Assembly (NCBI GenBank): GCA_905235615.1
Contig: CAJOMB010000008.1
Coordinates: 1,965 to 27,214, forward strand
Source: an uncultured Bacteroidales bacterium
Lineage (GTDB): Bacteria; Bacteroidota; Bacteroidia; Bacteroidales; UBA932
Reading direction: 5' to 3'
Length of the DNA: 25,250 nucleotides
Shown here: positions 8,608-15,818 of the stretch, piece after piece
How the letters are laid out: every line of letters starts with the position of its first letter
Position numbering within the stretch: the first letter of the stretch is position 1
The notes under the pieces: generated by a model
The model's input: only the letters and a program-made list of their open reading frames with translations
Told to the model about the DNA's origin: nothing
Databases searched by the model: none
Program-made: the position numbers and the translations under genes

Positions 8608-9285
8608 ATGCATTTTAAAGATATCGCCGTACGTTACGGCATTTCTACCGCCGGACTGATCCTGATTGCCATGGGCGTAGGTCTGTCCATCAAGTCCAAC
8701 CTGGGCGTGGCGCCCCCTTCCTGCCCTCCCACCATCCTCAACCTCCAGTGGGGCGCCATCAGCGTGGGCACCTTCACCTGGCTCATGCACCTGCTGTTCA
8801 TCGGCCTGCAGGCCCTTATCCTGCGAAAGAATTTCAAGCTGCGCTTCCTGATGCAGATTCCCGCCGCCTTCGTATTCGGCTACCTCTGCGACGCGTTCAT
8901 CTGGATGTTCGACGCCATCGCCTCCCCTTCCACCAACTACATCGTGCAGATTCTCCTGTGCTTGGCCACGGTGCTGCTGAACGCCATCGGCATCAAGATG
9001 GAAGTGATCGGGGACGGCTGGATCCTGGCCGGAGACAAGATGGTGGCCGTCCTGGCCGATGTCTTCCGCCTGAAGTACGGCACCACGAAGGTTCTTTTCG
9101 ACGTCTTCATGGTCCTGTTCACGGCGATGGTCTCCTACATCTGCTTCGGCCTGCTGACGGGCAACGGCAGCACGGTGGTCATCCGCGAAGGAACCCTCAT
9201 CCTGGCCTTCCTCACGGGCATCTGTATGCGTCTGACGGATCCCGTCATGGAAAAAATCTTCCAAAGGAAAAAGGCCGATGAATAA
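8608..9285 (+). CDS. YczE/YyaS/YitT-like membrane protein (DUF6198 type)
   Basis: This 225-residue, very hydrophobic protein has about five to six membrane helices. The N-terminal GLILIAMGVGLSIKSNLGVAP fits the conserved start of YczE-like proteins, and GDGWILAGDK also looks family-typical. The biochemical function of this family is not established; it is generally considered a small transporter-like membrane family. ATG 8608 is the first start after a well-placed promoter, and the protein begins directly with the family N-terminus. The gene overlaps the next one by 8 nt, so the two membrane proteins are probably translated in a coupled way. The family call is from pattern recognition only. 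Confidence 0.8.
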   Translation: MHFKDIAVRYGISTAGLILIAMGVGLSIKSNLGVAPPSCPPTILNLQWGAISVGTFTWLMHLLFIGLQALILRKNFKLRFLMQIPAAFVFGYLCDAFIWMFDAIASPSTNYIVQILLCLATVLLNAIGIKMEVIGDGWILAGDKMVAVLADVFRLKYGTTKVLFDVFMVLFTAMVSYICFGLLTGNGSTVVIREGTLILAFLTGICMRLTDPVMEKIFQRKKADE

Positions 9286-10228
9286 ATGGGCCCGGCTCCT
9301 GCGGGAATGGATGCTGCCCTGCGCCATCGTCCTGGGAATCAGCCTCTATCTCCTGTACCACTTTACGCCGGCCCTGCACCCTTACGGCGTCTGGCTGCAT
9401 CCGTTGGCCTCTGAAGGGCAGCGGATGGTGATTGCCATCCTGCTGTTCTTCCAGTTTGTGAAGATTTCTCCGCATGACTTCAGGCTCACCGCCTGGCATC
9501 TGAAGGCCCTGGCCCTCCAGGTGGGACTGTTTCTGCTCTTCGCCCTGGGCGTCCTTCTCACGGAGCCCGGCACCTTCCGTATGCTGCTGGAGTGCGCCAT
9601 GCTGTGCTTCATCTGCCCCACCGCGTCGGCCGCGGGCGTCATCACGGACCGCTTGGGCGGCCGGATAGCGGCCACCGTCACCTACCTGGTTGCCATCAAC
9701 CTGGCCGGCACCTTCCTCATCCCGCTGGTGATTCCGCTGGTGAACCCGTCGGCCCAAATGGGTTTCTGGACCTATGTGGGGCACATTGCCCTCAAAGTTT
9801 TCCCCGTGCTCATCCTGCCCGGCCTGCTGGCCTGGCTCATCCGCTATACCCTGCCCCGGCTGCAGCGCCGCCTGATGCGCTGGGCCGGCAACTCCTTCTA
9901 TGTCTGGGGCGTGGGGCTCACCCTGGCCATGGTGCTGGCCACCCGGGCGCTGCTCCTGAGCCATCTGGAGCCTTGGGCGGTAGGCGGGATTGTGGCCGTT
10001 TCCATCCTCTCCTGCGCCCTTCAGTTCTTCGCCGGGCACCACATGCAGAAAGACCCCGTGGACAATCTCACCGCCGGACAGGCCCTGGGGCAGAAAAACA
10101 CCGGTTTCCTCATCTGGTTAGGCTACAACTACATGACGCCTGTCACCTCCGTGGCCGGCGGCCTGTATGCCATCTGGCAGAACCTCTACAATTCCTGGGA
10201 GCTGTATCAGAAAGAAAAGCGCCGCTAA
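9278..10228 (+). CDS. BASS (bile acid:sodium symporter) superfamily transporter
   Basis: This 316-residue protein is hydrophobic throughout, with roughly nine to ten predicted helices. CPTASAAGVITDRLGG (about 112-127) and DNLTAGQALGQKNTGFLIW (about 265-283) match the two crossover motifs of BASS-type carriers, where sodium and substrate bind. The C-terminus carries TPVTSVAGGLYAIWQNLYNS, typical of the Bacteroidota branch. The substrate cannot be read from sequence; in this branch it need not be a bile acid. The gene overlaps the YczE-like gene by 8 nt at its start and the convergent NUDIX gene by 4 nt at its stop. Confidence 0.88.
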   Translation: MNKWARLLREWMLPCAIVLGISLYLLYHFTPALHPYGVWLHPLASEGQRMVIAILLFFQFVKISPHDFRLTAWHLKALALQVGLFLLFALGVLLTEPGTFRMLLECAMLCFICPTASAAGVITDRLGGRIAATVTYLVAINLAGTFLIPLVIPLVNPSAQMGFWTYVGHIALKVFPVLILPGLLAWLIRYTLPRLQRRLMRWAGNSFYVWGVGLTLAMVLATRALLLSHLEPWAVGGIVAVSILSCALQFFAGHHMQKDPVDNLTAGQALGQKNTGFLIWLGYNYMTPVTSVAGGLYAIWQNLYNSWELYQKEKRR

Positions 10229-10836
10229 ATGTGCGCCTCGCGGAAAACTTCCTGGATGGAGGGATAGGTGTTTTTCAGGAAGGGAGGAAGGGAGGATTTG
10301 GCCACCCAGGCAGCCTTGGTGATGTCTTCTTCCCGCTGCGGCGTCAGGTTGGTGGGGTCTGTGTACAGCATGTCGTACCACCAGGTGTGCTTGAGGTGCC
10401 ACAGCTTGTTGCGGAAATAAACATGATCCGTGATGCAGATCAGACGCCGCAGGTCCAGCTGGTCCACTCCGGTCTCCTCCTGCACTTCCCGCATGGCGCA
10501 GACCTCGATGTCTTCACCGGCCTCCTGATGCCCCTTGGGGAGGTCCCACAGACCGTTTCTGGAAATAAGCAGGAAGTCCCCGCGACGGTTGCTCACCAGC
10601 CCGCCGGCGGCGTTCACCTCCTTGAACTCTGCACAAATGCGCCGGTAACTCCGTTCGATGTCCGTGGAGGGGATGTAGATGCGGGAAAGGGTGTCCTGCA
10701 CCTCGAACATCCGCACCAGGGCGCCTACGTCCACCCGCTCTCCCATGTGGAATTCCACGGAGTTGGGATCGGCCAGGGCTTCCTCCCCCGGAGAACAAAT
10801 AATGATACAGCGCTTTTCAAAATAGATTTTGTGCAT
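10225..10836 (-). CDS. NUDIX hydrolase
   Basis: This 203-residue protein starts at ATG 10836, the first start after a good -7 box on the - strand. It carries a complete NUDIX box at 102-124, G-x5-E-x7-REVxEETGV. R116, E117, E120 and E121 form the metal-binding helix that hydrolyses nucleoside diphosphates linked to another group. The core is preceded by GLWDLPKG, typical of the fold. Residues 1-70 form a separate N-terminal segment of unknown role, longer than in minimal NUDIX proteins. The substrate cannot be deduced. It is divergent from the SRPBCC gene and convergent with the BASS gene. Confidence 0.95.
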   Translation of the reverse strand: MHKIYFEKRCIIICSPGEEALADPNSVEFHMGERVDVGALVRMFEVQDTLSRIYIPSTDIERSYRRICAEFKEVNAAGGLVSNRRGDFLLISRNGLWDLPKGHQEAGEDIEVCAMREVQEETGVDQLDLRRLICITDHVYFRNKLWHLKHTWWYDMLYTDPTNLTPQREEDITKAAWVAKSSLPPFLKNTYPSIQEVFREAHI

Positions 10837-10845
10837 GTTTTTTGC

Positions 10846-10853
10846 TATATTTG
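10846..10853 (+). promoter_or_regulatory. predicted -7 box of the SRPBCC gene
   Basis: TATATTTG matches TAnnTTTG and lies 22 nt before the ATG at 10876. A clear -33 box is not visible. It faces the - strand -7 box at 10861-10868 with 7 bp between them. Confidence 0.55.
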
Positions 10854-10860
10854 CAAGTCG

Positions 10861-10868
10861 CAAAGATA
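10861..10868 (-). promoter_or_regulatory. predicted -7 box of the NUDIX gene
   Basis: Read on the - strand this is TATCTTTG, a full match to the Bacteroidota -7 consensus. It lies 24 nt before the NUDIX ATG at 10836. Together with the + strand box it forms an inverted repeat, so the two promoters overlap and point across each other. Confidence 0.55.
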
Positions 10869-10875
10869 AGAAAAT

Positions 10876-11322
10876 ATGACCAATATAGAAAGCAAACACG
10901 GCATCGTGTCCCGCCAGCCCGCGGAAATGTACATGTCTTTCACGGACCTGAGCAACTTTGTGAAGATGCTCCCGGAGGACAAGAAAGAGATGATTCAGGC
11001 CGATATGGACACCCTCACCGCCACGGTGCAGGGCTTCAACATCGGCGTCAAAGTGCATCAGCGAGTGCCCTATTCCCGTATCGAACTGGTGGATTACGGC
11101 GCTCCTTTCGCCTTCCACATCGTGGTTCATTTTGACCCCGCCGCCGAAGACCCGTACAAGACGGACTTCTGGATTTCCGTAGAGGCAGACCTTAATCTTA
11201 TGATGAAAATGATGCTCTCCGGAAAGCTCAAGGAAGCTTTGGACAAGGTGGTGGACGGTCTGGTGGACGCCTCCAACGGGAAGATGCCCGAAGGCTTTGA
11301 CCCCGCACAGTGGGCCAAATAG
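10876..11322 (+). CDS. SRPBCC (START-like) family protein
   Basis: This 148-residue protein resembles a small family seen in Bacteroidales with the helix-grip fold of the SRPBCC/polyketide-cyclase superfamily. The N-terminal strand (NIESKHGIVSRQPAEMYMSF) leads into a helix and a beta-rich middle with F-x-I and V-x-V alternations. A long C-terminal helix contains ADLNLMMKMMLSGKLKEALD. Proteins of this fold enclose a hydrophobic cavity that can hold lipids or other ligands. No catalytic residues are apparent and the ligand is unknown. It has no signal peptide, so it is cytoplasmic. The methyltransferase gene begins 19 nt downstream. The fold call is by resemblance, not by a search. Confidence 0.75.
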   Translation: MTNIESKHGIVSRQPAEMYMSFTDLSNFVKMLPEDKKEMIQADMDTLTATVQGFNIGVKVHQRVPYSRIELVDYGAPFAFHIVVHFDPAAEDPYKTDFWISVEADLNLMMKMMLSGKLKEALDKVVDGLVDASNGKMPEGFDPAQWAK

Positions 11323-11349
11323 ATTCTTCGCTGCGCTCGGAATGACAGT
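11321..11349. repeat. dispersed short repeat (CHSERSEES-type motif) between two genes
   Basis: This segment begins AGATTCTTCGCTGCGCTCGG and continues GAATGACAG. It matches a short motif I recognise from many unrelated bacterial genomes; its reverse strand is commonly mistranslated as the peptide CHSERSEES. It fills the whole 19-nt gap between the SRPBCC stop (TAG 11320-11322) and the methyltransferase start (ATG 11342-11344), and overlaps both codons. It is an imperfect palindrome (ATTC at one end, GAAT at the other). No second copy was seen in this window. Confidence 0.75.
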
Positions 11350-12496
11350 TTTTCCGGATGGATTTGAGACGCTGCTCGCCGCTTCGGTGGGGCGGGAAGA
11401 CGCCGCCGTGGTGCTGGATGCGCTCCAAGGGCCGCCTTCCGTTTCCCTGCGCCTGAATCCCGCCAAACTGACGGAATGTCCGTTCCCGGATGCGGAGCCC
11501 GTTCCCTGGAGTCCCTATGGCTATCTGCTGAAGGAGCGGCCCGTCTTCACCCTGGATCCGCTTTTCCACGCCGGCTGCTATTATGTTCAGGACTCATCGG
11601 CCATGTTTGTGGGGCATGTTTTCCGGCAAATCCTTCCGCAGACAGCCCCCGGCGCCGCCGTGCTGGACCTGTGCGCCGCCCCGGGCGGAAAGAGCACGGA
11701 CCTGGCCGCTTCCCTCCGGGAACGCTTCGGAGACAACTTCTCCCTCCTTTGCAACGAGGTGATGCGGGGGCGCTTCGGAACCCTCTGCTCCAATCTGGAC
11801 ACCTGGGGAGACCATCGGACAGGCTGCGTGTCCATGGACCCGTCGGCCTTCGGGGAAGAACCCCTTTTCGACGTCATCGTGGCCGATGTCCCCTGCTCCG
11901 GAGAAGGGATGTTCCGGAAAGACGCCCAGGCTGTAGCCGAATGGTCCCCCGAAACCGTGGAATTCTGCGCCGCCCGCAGCCGCCGCATCCTCAGGGACAT
12001 CTGGCCCACCCTCAAGCCGGGCGGATTCCTTATCTTCTCCACCTGCACCTTCAACGCGCAGGAAAACGATGAAAACGCCCTCTGGGCCGCCTCCGAGCTG
12101 GGGGCCGATATCCTCCCGCCGCCCTCCTTCCCGCCCGTGAAGACCACCCGCTGCGGGAGCGTCCTGCTGCCGGGCTTCGTTCCCGGCGAAGGGCAGTGGG
12201 TGGCCACCCTCAGAAAACACGGGGTGTCGGACGGAGTGCGTCCGGCAGATGTCCTGAACCTTTTCCGGGCCCGGCGCCCCGCCGCTCCCGATACGGAAGG
12301 AACCCGGGTGGAAGTGGACCGTCTCACGGCCCTCCGCTACCTCCACGGTGACGCCGTGGTCCTGCCGGCAGATGCGCCTCTTGGCCCCGTCATCCTTTGT
12401 TTCCAGGAGCAGTCCTTAGGCCCCGGAAAGAACCTGGGCAAGCGCTGCAACAACCTCTATCCCAAAGCCAAACGAATTAAAATGGATATCCGATGA
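11342..12496 (+). CDS. NOL1/NOP2/Sun family RNA cytosine-5 methyltransferase (RsmF/YebU-like)
   Basis: This 384-residue SAM-dependent enzyme carries the family motifs in order. SAM binding is DLCAAPGGKSTDL (about 109-121). ADVPCSGEGMFRK holds C185. FSTCTF holds C235, the expected nucleophile that attacks the cytosine C6, with C185 for product release. The C-terminal tail GKNLGKRCNNLYPKAKRI resembles the RNA-binding tail of RsmF/YebU-like proteins, so rRNA is the likely substrate. It is shorter than most Bacteroides relatives I know (about 450-490). The N-terminus MTVFPDGFETLL fits the family, supporting ATG 11342, even though that codon lies in a dispersed repeat. Its stop overlaps the next start as ATGA. 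Confidence 0.92.
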   Translation: MTVFPDGFETLLAASVGREDAAVVLDALQGPPSVSLRLNPAKLTECPFPDAEPVPWSPYGYLLKERPVFTLDPLFHAGCYYVQDSSAMFVGHVFRQILPQTAPGAAVLDLCAAPGGKSTDLAASLRERFGDNFSLLCNEVMRGRFGTLCSNLDTWGDHRTGCVSMDPSAFGEEPLFDVIVADVPCSGEGMFRKDAQAVAEWSPETVEFCAARSRRILRDIWPTLKPGGFLIFSTCTFNAQENDENALWAASELGADILPPPSFPPVKTTRCGSVLLPGFVPGEGQWVATLRKHGVSDGVRPADVLNLFRARRPAAPDTEGTRVEVDRLTALRYLHGDAVVLPADAPLGPVILCFQEQSLGPGKNLGKRCNNLYPKAKRIKMDIR

Positions 12497-13422
12497 AAAA
12501 ACTGCTCATCCTCCTTCTGGCGCTATCGGCCCTCAGTGCCTCCGCCCAGGAAACGTTCACGGAACAGGAATACCTGCGTCGCTACAACAATCTGGCGGCC
12601 CGCGTGGGACCGGCCGGGCTGGGCGTGGAAACCCTCCTGAACAAATGGGAGGCCGACTATCCGGACGACGTACAGCAGATGCTGGCCCGTTTCTCCTTTT
12701 ATTTTTCCCGCTGCCAGACCACCCGGGTGGTCCAGCTTCCCCAGGACCGCTATCTGGGCCGCGAACCCCTTCTTCCCATGACGGACTCGCTGGGCCGGAA
12801 GGCCAATTTCTTCGAAGAGACGGACTATGACGACGAGCTTTACGCCCAGGCCAACCTGGCCATCGACAAGGCCATCGCCGCCCTGCCGGACCGGCTGGAT
12901 CTCCGCATGGCCAAGATAGACGCCATGATGGCCTTCGAGAAGGGACAGCCGGACATGACGCTCCAGCAGCTGAAGGCCCTCACGGACATCCATTTCAAGC
13001 AGCATCCCGCCTGGCAGTACGAGGGCCTGGGAAGCGTGGACCCGGAGCAGTTCAAGGCCTTCATGCAGGACTACTGCGCCGCCCTTTTCCGCCTGGGTAC
13101 GGAAGGCGGTGCCAAGGCTTTCCTGTCCCTGTCCGAGTACCTGCTCACCTACAGCAAGGACGATCCCCTGTATGTGAACAACCTGGGCAGTTATTACCTC
13201 TCCCGCAAAGACTTCAAGAAGGCCCAGAAGTACTTTGACCAGGTTCTGAAGAAAGACCCTTCCAACCTGACGGCCATCCGGAACGGCATCCTGCTGGGCC
13301 GGGCCAAAAAGGATGTGAAGCTGGAACGCAAATACCTCGCCCTCATGGCCCGATACGGGGAAAGCGAGACGGACCGGGCCAGTGCCCAAATCCGTTTGGA
13401 CGCCCTCTCGGCCAAGAAGTGA
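12493..13422 (+). CDS. secreted tetratricopeptide-repeat protein
   Basis: This 309-residue protein has a clear signal peptide (MKKLLILLLALSALSASAQE, cleavage near 19). Helical repeats follow. The clearest TPR is near 215-252 (DPLYVNNLGSYYLSRKDFKK followed by AQKYFDQVLKKDPSN). Other helices at about 115-145 and 150-200 are degenerate. TPR domains bind protein partners, and export puts this one in the periplasm or on a membrane. The start overlaps the methyltransferase stop (ATGA), so the two are co-translated. No functional link to RNA methylation is apparent. The precise partner and role are unknown. Confidence 0.85.
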   Translation: MKKLLILLLALSALSASAQETFTEQEYLRRYNNLAARVGPAGLGVETLLNKWEADYPDDVQQMLARFSFYFSRCQTTRVVQLPQDRYLGREPLLPMTDSLGRKANFFEETDYDDELYAQANLAIDKAIAALPDRLDLRMAKIDAMMAFEKGQPDMTLQQLKALTDIHFKQHPAWQYEGLGSVDPEQFKAFMQDYCAALFRLGTEGGAKAFLSLSEYLLTYSKDDPLYVNNLGSYYLSRKDFKKAQKYFDQVLKKDPSNLTAIRNGILLGRAKKDVKLERKYLALMARYGESETDRASAQIRLDALSAKK

Positions 13423-13434
13423 AACTTTTTCCAA

Positions 13435-13469
13435 ATAAGTTCCGTATTATAGAGGTATCACTTATACGG
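13435..13469. promoter_or_regulatory. nested inverted repeats upstream of queA
   Basis: The 54-nt gap before queA holds two interleaved 6-bp inverted repeats: ATAAGT (13435-13440) with ACTTAT (13460-13465), and CCGTAT (13442-13447) with ATACGG (13464-13469). They cannot both pair fully. No clear TAnnTTTG box is visible here, so queA may be read from an upstream promoter. This may be an operator or a weak structure; chance is possible in AT-rich DNA. Confidence 0.3.
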
Positions 13470-13476
13470 CGCGTAC

Positions 13477-14526
13477 ATGAAACTTTCACAATTCAACTTT
13501 GAACTTCCTGCGGAGCGCATCGCGCAGGAACCCACCCGCTGGCGCGACGAAGCCCGCCTGATGGTCCTCCACAAGGATAGCGGAGAAATTGAACACCGTC
13601 TGTTCAAAGATATCATCGATTACTTCGGCAAGGGAGACACCTTCGTCCTCAATGACACCAAGGTCTTTCCCGCCCGCCTTTATGGCAAGAAGGAAAAGAC
13701 CGGGGCCGATATTATGGTCCTCCTGCTCAGGGAACTCAACCGGGAACAGCGCCTGTGGGACGTGATTGTGGATCCCGCCCGGAAAATCCGTATCGGCAAC
13801 AAACTGTACTTCGGGGAAGACGAGTCCTTAGTGGCGGAAGTCATCGACAACACCACCTCCCGCGGCCGCACCCTCCGTTTCCTCTTCGACGGCAGCTATG
13901 AGGATTTCAAGGAGACCCTCTTCGGCCTGGGAGAGCCCTACGTGCCGGAATGGGTGAAAGAAAAGACCACGCCCGAGGACGCAGAGAACTACCAGACCAT
14001 CTTTGCCGCGGCCGAAGGGGCCGTGAGCGCCCCCGCCGCCGGTCTCCACTTCAGCCGGGAACTCTTCAACCGGATGATTCTCAAGGACATTGAGAAGACT
14101 TTCATTACCGTTCACATGGGAATCGGCCACTTCCGTACCGTGGATGTGGAAGACCTCTCCAAGCACCGGATGGATTCCGAACGCCTGATTATCAGCCCCG
14201 AAGCCGCCGCCGCCATCAACAAGGCCAAGCGCGGAGGGAAAAAGGTGGTGGCCATCGGCGCCACCGTGATGCGCGGTCTGGAGACCTATGTCACCACCAC
14301 GCATGAGGTGAACGCCTATGACGGATGGACCAACAAGTTCATCTTCCCGCCGTACCAGTATTCCGTTCCGGACGCCATCGTCTCCAACTTCCATCTTCCC
14401 CAAAGCACCATGCTCATGAGCGTGGCCGCCTTCGGAGGATACAAGGGCGTAATGGCCGCCTACGAAGAAGCCCTCAAGGAAGGCTACCGTTTCGGCCCTT
14501 ACGGCGATGCACTTTTGATTGTATAA
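13477..14526 (+). CDS. queA: S-adenosylmethionine:tRNA ribosyltransferase-isomerase QueA
   Basis: This 349-residue enzyme transfers the ribosyl part of SAM to 7-aminomethyl-7-deazaguanine in tRNA, forming epoxyqueuosine during queuosine synthesis. The N-terminus is typical (MKLSQFNFELPAERIAQEP). It is followed by VLNDTKVFPARLYGKK, the central EGAVSAPAAGLHFS, the HMGIGHFRTV segment and the C-terminal SNFHLPQSTMLMSVAAFGGY, all recognised QueA signatures. Length is normal for the family. ATG 13477 is the only start that gives this N-terminus. No other queuosine genes are in the window. It is followed by a strong hairpin terminator region before dprA. Confidence 0.98.
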   Translation: MKLSQFNFELPAERIAQEPTRWRDEARLMVLHKDSGEIEHRLFKDIIDYFGKGDTFVLNDTKVFPARLYGKKEKTGADIMVLLLRELNREQRLWDVIVDPARKIRIGNKLYFGEDESLVAEVIDNTTSRGRTLRFLFDGSYEDFKETLFGLGEPYVPEWVKEKTTPEDAENYQTIFAAAEGAVSAPAAGLHFSRELFNRMILKDIEKTFITVHMGIGHFRTVDVEDLSKHRMDSERLIISPEAAAAINKAKRGGKKVVAIGATVMRGLETYVTTTHEVNAYDGWTNKFIFPPYQYSVPDAIVSNFHLPQSTMLMSVAAFGGYKGVMAAYEEALKEGYRFGPYGDALLIV

Positions 14527-14553
14527 ATCGTAAAAAACACACAAAAAGCATGT

Positions 14554-14590
14554 AAAACAACACAATTTTTTTTACGATTGTGTTGTTTTT
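14554..14590. terminator. perfect 13-bp hairpin between queA and dprA
   Basis: AAAACAACACAAT (14554-14566) pairs perfectly with ATTGTGTTGTTTT (14577-14589) around a 10-nt loop and runs into further T residues. This fits an intrinsic terminator for queA, although the stem is AT-rich and therefore weak. The loop and right arm can alternatively pair upstream: 14526-14537 is perfectly complementary to 14568-14579. Confidence 0.65.
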
Positions 14591-14610
14591 CGTTTTCATG
14601 CCGTATCTTG
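14583..14610 (+). promoter_or_regulatory. predicted dprA promoter with hairpin over the -7 box and start codon
   Basis: TTG at 14583-14585 and TATCTTG at 14604-14610 (one T short of TAnnTTTG) are 18 bp apart. The -7 box ends 4 nt before ATG 14615. It is also exactly the loop of a perfect 7-bp inverted repeat, CATGCCG (14597-14603) and CGGCATG (14611-14617), whose right arm contains the ATG. Confidence 0.45.
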
Positions 14611-14614
14611 CGGC

Positions 14615-15796
14615 ATGAGTACTTTTGACGAAACCCTGGCGCTGTGCGCCCTGAACAGAATCTTTGGTTATCATCCCACCCTGGCGCTCAAGCTGATGGA
14701 GTTGGCCGGCAGCGCCATTGCCCTTTTTGACGGCTCTTTCGTGGAGGGAGAGCCGCATCCGGAACTCCTGAGCCGCCTGGTGCCTTCCGAACTGGAGTGG
14801 GCGCAGAAAGAATTGGAACGTGTCGGGCGTGGCGGCTTCCGCTTTGTCACGATAGCCGATGAAGACTATCCCTCCGCCCTGAAGGAGTGTCCGGACCCGC
14901 CCATAGGGCTTTACCTGAACGGAACATCCAGCCCGGCGGAAATCTTTGAAATGAGGCCGATGGTGGCCTTCGTGGGCACCCGGGACCTGAGCCCTTACGG
15001 AAAAGCCTGGTGCGAGAAACTGGTGAAAGCCCTCTCCGAGACCCGCTCGCAGCCGGCCATCGTGAGCGGACTGGCCCTCGGGGCGGACGGCGTGGCCCAC
15101 CGGACTGCCCTGGAATGCGGTCTCCCCACCATCGGCGTCATGGCTACCGGTATTGAGACGGTGTATCCCTATCAGCATGAACGGCTGGCCATGGACATGG
15201 TCCGAAGCCCCGGCGGTGCCCTTGTCACGGACTATCCCATGGACACGTCCCCTGTGGCCCTGAACTTCGTTCGCCGCAACCGGATTATCGCCGGCTTGGT
15301 CCGGGCCGTCGTGGTGGTGGAATCCAAGAGCAAAGGGGGGTCGCTGATGACGGCCCGCTATGCCGTGGAATACGACCGGGACGTGTTGGCCGTGCCCGGA
15401 CGCATCGAAGACAGCCGCAGTGCCGGCTGCAACTCCCTCATCCGCACCCAGATGGCCCAGATCATCACTTCCGCAGAAGACCTGGTGGACGCCCTCGGGA
15501 TGGGCGGGGGCCGGCGGCACCGCGCCGCCGGCGGCTCCTGGGTCACCGACCAGCCCGGCGACAGCCCGGAGGAGCGGCTCCGGCATGCCCTTGTGCGGAA
15601 GTATTCGGCCTCATCGGCCCTCATTCCGGTAGCGCTGGCCATCTTCCGGCAACGGGGCATCGGAGTGGAAGAGCTGGTACAGACCCTTCAGCGGCCCTAT
15701 GGAGAGGTCCTTGCCGCCGTGGGCACCCTGGAGGCAGACGGCGTGGTCACCTCCGACCTTCTGCGCCGCTGTTCCCTCTCTCCGGCGTGGGAATAG
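14615..15796 (+). CDS. dprA: DNA-processing protein DprA
   Basis: This 393-residue protein loads RecA onto incoming single-stranded DNA in natural transformation in species where it has been studied. An N-terminal SAM-like region (about 1-65) precedes the Rossmann-type DprA core (about 80-295). The core shows FVGTRDLSPYGKAW, VSGLALGADGVAHRTAL, GIETVYPYQHERLA and FVRRNRIIAGL, all characteristic. A C-terminal winged-helix DML1-type domain spans about 325-385 (GIGVEELVQTLQRPYGEVLA). Length fits the family. No competence genes are nearby, so transformation cannot be claimed; dprA is widespread in non-competent bacteria too. ATG 14615 lies directly after the likely promoter. Confidence 0.97.
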   Translation: MSTFDETLALCALNRIFGYHPTLALKLMELAGSAIALFDGSFVEGEPHPELLSRLVPSELEWAQKELERVGRGGFRFVTIADEDYPSALKECPDPPIGLYLNGTSSPAEIFEMRPMVAFVGTRDLSPYGKAWCEKLVKALSETRSQPAIVSGLALGADGVAHRTALECGLPTIGVMATGIETVYPYQHERLAMDMVRSPGGALVTDYPMDTSPVALNFVRRNRIIAGLVRAVVVVESKSKGGSLMTARYAVEYDRDVLAVPGRIEDSRSAGCNSLIRTQMAQIITSAEDLVDALGMGGGRRHRAAGGSWVTDQPGDSPEERLRHALVRKYSASSALIPVALAIFRQRGIGVEELVQTLQRPYGEVLAAVGTLEADGVVTSDLLRRCSLSPAWE

Positions 15797-15806
15797 CTTT
15801 TTTTCG

Positions 15807-15814
15807 TATCTTTG
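15807..15814 (+). promoter_or_regulatory. predicted -7 box of tatD
   Basis: TATCTTTG is a perfect match to TAnnTTTG and ends only 4 nt before ATG 15819, so a leaderless or nearly leaderless transcript is predicted. The flanking CG before and CAG after are the same as at the porin promoter (1897-1909). The -33 position is weak (GTGG). Confidence 0.55.
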
Positions 15815-15818
15815 CAGT

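Noticed and set aside
11297..11341. Upstream start of the methyltransferase at 11297
   Set aside because: It would overlap the SRPBCC gene and add residues encoded by the dispersed repeat; the family N-terminus begins at ATG 11342.
11228..11569. A - strand frame containing the peptide CHSERSEES
   Set aside because: This is the well-known spurious translation of a dispersed repeat, lying across two real + strand genes.
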